DNA of 14,589 nt, taken from SHZL01 sp035292625. GTDB taxonomy: Bacteria; Pseudomonadota; Gammaproteobacteria; Xanthomonadales; SZUA-36. The stretch is from NCBI GenBank assembly GCA_035292625.1, contig DATDPS010000023.1, positions 1 through 14,589 of the forward strand, in the 5' to 3' direction. Shown one piece after another: positions 12,705 through 14,589 of this stretch; position 1 is the first letter of the stretch; every line of letters starts with the position of its first letter. The position numbers were made by a program, and so were the translations under genes. The notes under the pieces were generated by a model, which made no database searches, had not been told where the DNA came from, and saw only the letters and a program-made list of their open reading frames with translations.

Positions 12705-13826
12705 TCACGGTGCAGCAGATCGCATCGCTGAGTCGAGATCGGCTCTAAGATCGTCCGCGTCCTCAATACCAACACTTATTCGCAGCAGCGAGGGCGGGAT
12801 GTGTTCCTGGCCTGGAATCGCCGCTCTTCGTTCCATCGTTGATTCAACTGCACCGAGACTGGTGGCGTGGCGGATGAGTCGGGTGCGTCGGCAGACAGCA
12901 TCGGCAACCTCCGATCCTCCAACTACCTCGAAGGAGATGATGGTTCCGAACCCCTTGAGTACGCGCTTGGCGACAGCATGCGTCGGATGTGAAGGCAGGC
13001 CAGGGTACCGGACGCGAGTGACCAGCGGATGCTGCTCAAGCCACTCCGCGAGAATCATTGCCGTTTGCTGGGCCCGCTGCAATCGAAGCGCGAGGGTTCG
13101 GGCGCCGCGAACGGCGAGAAACGCCTCGAGCGCTCCCGGTGTGGCCCCTGTTAGCTCGCGGCATTTCCTCAGGGCGTGCCACAGTGCAACGTCTCTTGTC
13201 GTAGCGACTCCAGCCAGAAGATCGGAGTGGCCACCGATGAACTTTGTAGCCGATTGCAGGGACACCGTTGCACCAAATTCAAGCGGTTGCTGATTCAGTG
13301 GGGTGGCAAAAGTATTGTCCACGGCAACGATCGTCCCTTGCTTGCGTGGTGCTGTGCAAACGGCCTCAAGGTCCGCCACGGTGAGCAGGGGGTTAGACGG
13401 TGATTCAAGCCAAATCAGATCCGCGCTGGCGCACGCGCGAATCCAACCCGCCGTATCATCGACGGGAATACGCTGCACGGACCAGCGCCCCTTTTCTGCT
13501 CCCGCGGCTGCCAGGCCGGCAACGCCTTGATAGCAGTCATCCGGTAGTGCTACGACGGCACCAGTCACAAGCTGATCGAATACTGCAGCGATTGCAGCCA
13601 TACCCGAGGCGAACGCCACAGCTTTACCAGACTCAAGCCCGCCAACGACTATTTCGAGCGCCTCCCAGGTCGGCGTACCATCATCGCGCGAGTACTCGCG
13701 CCGACCGCCGATAATAAAGTTGGATGCGGGAATCAGTGGTACGTTGAGCGGTGCGCCGGGTTCTGAGTCGCGGCCGGCCGAGACGAGCCACGATTCCAGT
13801 TTGATTTCAGTACGCTCCTCGTCCAT
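12705..13826 (-). CDS. Cystathionine gamma-synthase/lyase-family PLP enzyme
   Basis: A fold-type I PLP enzyme of the Cys/Met metabolism family, 373 residues, close to the usual 380-400. Visible sites are Tyr45 and Arg47 in YSRDDGTPTWEALE (phosphate contacts from the neighbouring subunit), SGMAAI at 74-79 (phosphate loop), ESPSNPLL at 141-148, and Asp170 in VAVDNTFATP (pyridine nitrogen). The Schiff-base Lys195 lies in SATKFIGGHSD, and the LLRISVGIEDADDL segment near the C-terminus holds the substrate-carboxylate arginine. The family covers cystathionine gamma-synthase, beta/gamma-lyases, O-acylhomoserine sulfhydrylase and methionine gamma-lyase; motifs do not decide among them. The ATG at 13826 has GGAG 11 bases upstream. 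The gene begins about 50 bases inside the R' box of an attC site, in cassette orientation, but no convincing attC follows it. Confidence 0.9.
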   Translation of the reverse strand: MDEERTEIKLESWLVSAGRDSEPGAPLNVPLIPASNFIIGGRREYSRDDGTPTWEALEIVVGGLESGKAVAFASGMAAIAAVFDQLVTGAVVALPDDCYQGVAGLAAAGAEKGRWSVQRIPVDDTAGWIRACASADLIWLESPSNPLLTVADLEAVCTAPRKQGTIVAVDNTFATPLNQQPLEFGATVSLQSATKFIGGHSDLLAGVATTRDVALWHALRKCRELTGATPGALEAFLAVRGARTLALRLQRAQQTAMILAEWLEQHPLVTRVRYPGLPSHPTHAVAKRVLKGFGTIISFEVVGGSEVADAVCRRTRLIRHATSLGAVESTMERRAAIPGQEHIPPSLLRISVGIEDADDLRADLDSAMRSAAP

Positions 13827-13875
13827 TGTGTCAATTACTCCAAAACAAGAATCTGGTCTGCGGTAACGCTGCCGT

Positions 13876-13936
13876 GCCTAATGTCATGTTGAGCGGCGCG
13901 CGGCTTCCTGCGCGTCCGCTCGAACTAAAGTTAGAA
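13876..13936 (-). other. attC recombination site downstream of the toxin gene
   Basis: Read on the minus strand: R'' box TTCTAAC (13936-13930), 5-base spacer, L'' TT-C-GAGCGG (13924-13916), extra A (13915), inner stem CGCGC/GCGCG with a short loop, L' CCGCTCAA (13896-13889), 6-base spacer, R' box ATTAGGC (13882-13876). L'' and L' pair fully except for the two extrahelical bases on the L'' side, the layout that sets attC orientation. R'' matches RYYYAAC at 6/7 and R' matches GTTRRRY at 6/7; the first G of R' is A, so this site may recombine poorly. The site starts 18 bases after the toxin stop, as expected for a cassette-end attC. Confidence 0.75.
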
Positions 13937-13954
13937 CTCGCTTTTGACGCCGAG

Positions 13955-14257
13955 TCACAGACATACTCCGCGCCGAACCTCGTTTAGCTGTTCGAGTGAC
14001 AGTGTTCCAAGCGGCCGCATCAGACGCACAGTAGGGATGGTGACAATGCCTTGCGCGTCAAATGCGCCGGTCTTGAGGAATCGTGCTGAGACGTTTATCT
14101 CAAATCGGGTGCCGCGCAGGCTTGTCGTGTGAGGGATTACGCTGACGAGCGCGCGGTCCTCATCTGCACCTGGAACACCAAGAACTAAGCAGGGGCGAAT
14201 CTTTGCGGCGAGACCAAGGTCAATGAGCCAGACCTCCCCGCGCCGCGGGGCTCTCAC
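13955..14257 (-). CDS. PemK/MazF-family toxin (endoribonuclease)
   Basis: A 100-residue toxin of the MazF/PemK family, which cleaves mRNA at short motifs. Family marks: RRGEVWLIDLG at the N-terminus, AKIRPCLVLGVPG with the conserved Arg, ALVSVIPHTTSLRGTRFEI with the conserved Ser/Thr region, and IPTVRLMRPLGTLSLEQLNEV at the C-terminal helix. Relatives usually run on a few residues after that helix (a -RWLGL-like end, from memory); here it stops at VRRGVCL, so the tail is short. The start is a GTG whose first bases overlap the antitoxin stop (GTGA, 4 bases), so the genes are translationally coupled. The pair lies in an integron cassette. Confidence 0.9.
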   Translation of the reverse strand: MRAPRRGEVWLIDLGLAAKIRPCLVLGVPGADEDRALVSVIPHTTSLRGTRFEINVSARFLKTGAFDAQGIVTIPTVRLMRPLGTLSLEQLNEVRRGVCL

Positions 14258-14442
14258 CCCTGAGCCTCTCGGCTGTCGTAGTCCTGGAAGAGCACATCCG
14301 CCGTGCCCGTGAGCTCCTCATCGGACAACGACGCATAGGGCTTATCCATGAGGCGGCGCAGAAGCTGACCAAGCACCTCGTGCTTTTCGTGCTCAGGAAG
14401 TGCCTCGAAGGAGTCGATCAATTGTCGTGCAGCGTTCATCAT
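14254..14442 (-). CDS. Antitoxin of the PemK/MazF-type system
   Basis: A 62-residue protein directly upstream of the toxin, overlapping it by 4 bases. The sequence SFEALPEHEKHEVLGQLLRR and the acidic end PYASLSDEELTGTADVLFQDYDSREA match the pattern of short antitoxins that accompany MazF/PemK toxins, with the acidic C-terminal tail being the likely toxin-binding part. No ribbon-helix-helix or AbrB DNA-binding motif is clear. It opens with ATGATG; a perfect TATAAT ends 7 bases before the first ATG and there is no Shine-Dalgarno sequence, so a leaderless message is likely. Confidence 0.85.
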   Translation of the reverse strand: MMNAARQLIDSFEALPEHEKHEVLGQLLRRLMDKPYASLSDEELTGTADVLFQDYDSREAQG

Positions 14443-14449
14443 GCCGGAA

Positions 14450-14479
14450 ATTATACGCGCTCGGCCTTTTGAGTACTAA
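14450..14479 (-). promoter_or_regulatory. Cassette promoter of the toxin-antitoxin pair (leaderless)
   Basis: A perfect -10 box TATAAT lies at 14455-14450. A -35-like TTAGTA (14479-14474; 3/6) is 18 bases upstream and coincides with the attC R' box at the cassette's edge. Transcription would begin at or within a base or two of the ATG at 14442. The -10 is strong; the -35 is weak. Confidence 0.55.
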
Positions 14480-14586
14480 CATCTGAGTTGACCGGGCCGC
14501 CGCCAAAACCAAAGAACTATCGAGCAACCGGAGCATCTTTATGACAAAAGCGCTGGCGGCGGCTCCGGTCCAATGATGGGATGGAC
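14474..14586 (-). other. attC recombination site upstream of the toxin-antitoxin cassette
   Basis: Read on the minus strand: R'' GTCCATC (14586-14580; 6/7 to RYYYAAC), 6-base spacer, L'' TT-G-GACCGG (14573-14565), extra A (14564), inner arm GCCGCCGCCA, a 48-base variable loop, inner arm TGGCGGCGGC, L' CCGGTCAA (14495-14488), 7-base spacer CTCAGAT, R' GTTAGTA (14480-14474). The arms pair over 18 bp with two extrahelical bases, both on the L'' side, exactly as in the other attC and in textbook attC sites. The L'-R' part (AACTCAGATGTTAG) is close to the usual AACTCAAGCGTTAG. About 113 bases, within the known range. It is the end of a further cassette whose gene lies beyond the window. Confidence 0.72.
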
Positions 14587-14589
14587 TCC

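Larger units (their letters stand above)
13882..14479 (-). mobile_element. Integron gene cassette carrying a PemK/MazF-type toxin-antitoxin pair
   Basis: The cassette is bounded by the crossover points of two attC-like sites in the same orientation, giving 598 bases, a normal cassette size. Inside are a promoter, antitoxin gene, toxin gene and terminal attC, all on the minus strand and in the canonical order. Toxin-antitoxin cassettes with their own promoters are known from sedentary chromosomal integrons, where they are thought to stabilise arrays. No integrase gene or attI is in the window; both would be expected to the right. Confidence 0.7.

Noticed and set aside
12590..12775. Short minus-strand frame with GGCTGTAGAAAAAGC nearby, suggestive of an IS1182-like end
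   Set aside because: No transposase motif, no matching opposite inverted end in the window, and the hairpin plus T-run is better read as a terminator.
12658..13293. 211-residue plus-strand open frame across the PLP-enzyme gene
   Set aside because: The minus strand carries an intact PLP enzyme with its Schiff-base lysine; the plus-strand product is Arg/Ser-rich with no family signature.
14541..14576. Plus-strand ATG with GGAG 8 bases upstream, 11 codons
   Set aside because: Lies inside the attC variable loop and right arm; too short and on the wrong strand for a cassette gene.

Overview
The window looks like a piece of a GC-rich, aerobic, environmental proteobacterial chromosome, most likely gammaproteobacterial. 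Grounds: a TonB-dependent receptor, periplasmic export signals, LysR regulators, a pirin/DoxX/GST group and integron attC sites. No rRNA or tRNA gene is present, so finer placement is not possible. No gap between genes exceeds 300 bases.

Left part (1-3263, minus strand): an arylsulfatase that runs off the left edge, a sigma-type glutathione S-transferase, a pirin and a DoxX membrane protein. A LysR regulator (3264-4178) diverges from doxX-pirin. Its start codon abuts a 15-bp palindrome that contains a T-N11-A LysR box.

Centre (4337-11775, plus strand): the most interesting part. A zinc alcohol dehydrogenase resembling geraniol/benzyl-alcohol dehydrogenases is followed, behind its own promoter, by a tight run of genes. 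These encode a TonB-dependent receptor, a secreted protein with clear linalool dehydratase/isomerase (LDI) signatures, a small six-cysteine secreted protein, a DsbA-like thiol oxidoreductase/isomerase and a second LysR regulator. The working model is uptake of a hydrophobic alkenol, periplasmic LDI-type dehydration or isomerisation, then cytoplasmic oxidation of the product alcohol. The Dsb protein would manage the cysteines of the two secreted proteins. The Cys-x8-Cys pair of LDI is present, but the histidine is replaced by tyrosine and there is an extra C-terminal domain, so substrate and reaction may differ from linalool.

Right part (11821-14589, minus strand): an aspartate/glutamate-racemase-family protein lacking both catalytic cysteines, a cystathionine gamma-synthase-family PLP enzyme, and a PemK/MazF-type toxin-antitoxin pair. 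The pair lies between two attC-like sites (13876-13936 and 14474-14586) in matching orientation. Both have the R''-L''-L'-R' layout with two extrahelical bases on the L'' side, so the pair is read here as an integron gene cassette (about 13882-14479). The array would be read on the minus strand, with any integrase beyond the right edge. The genes left of 13876 are either a last cassette without a recognisable attC or the chromosomal flank of the array.
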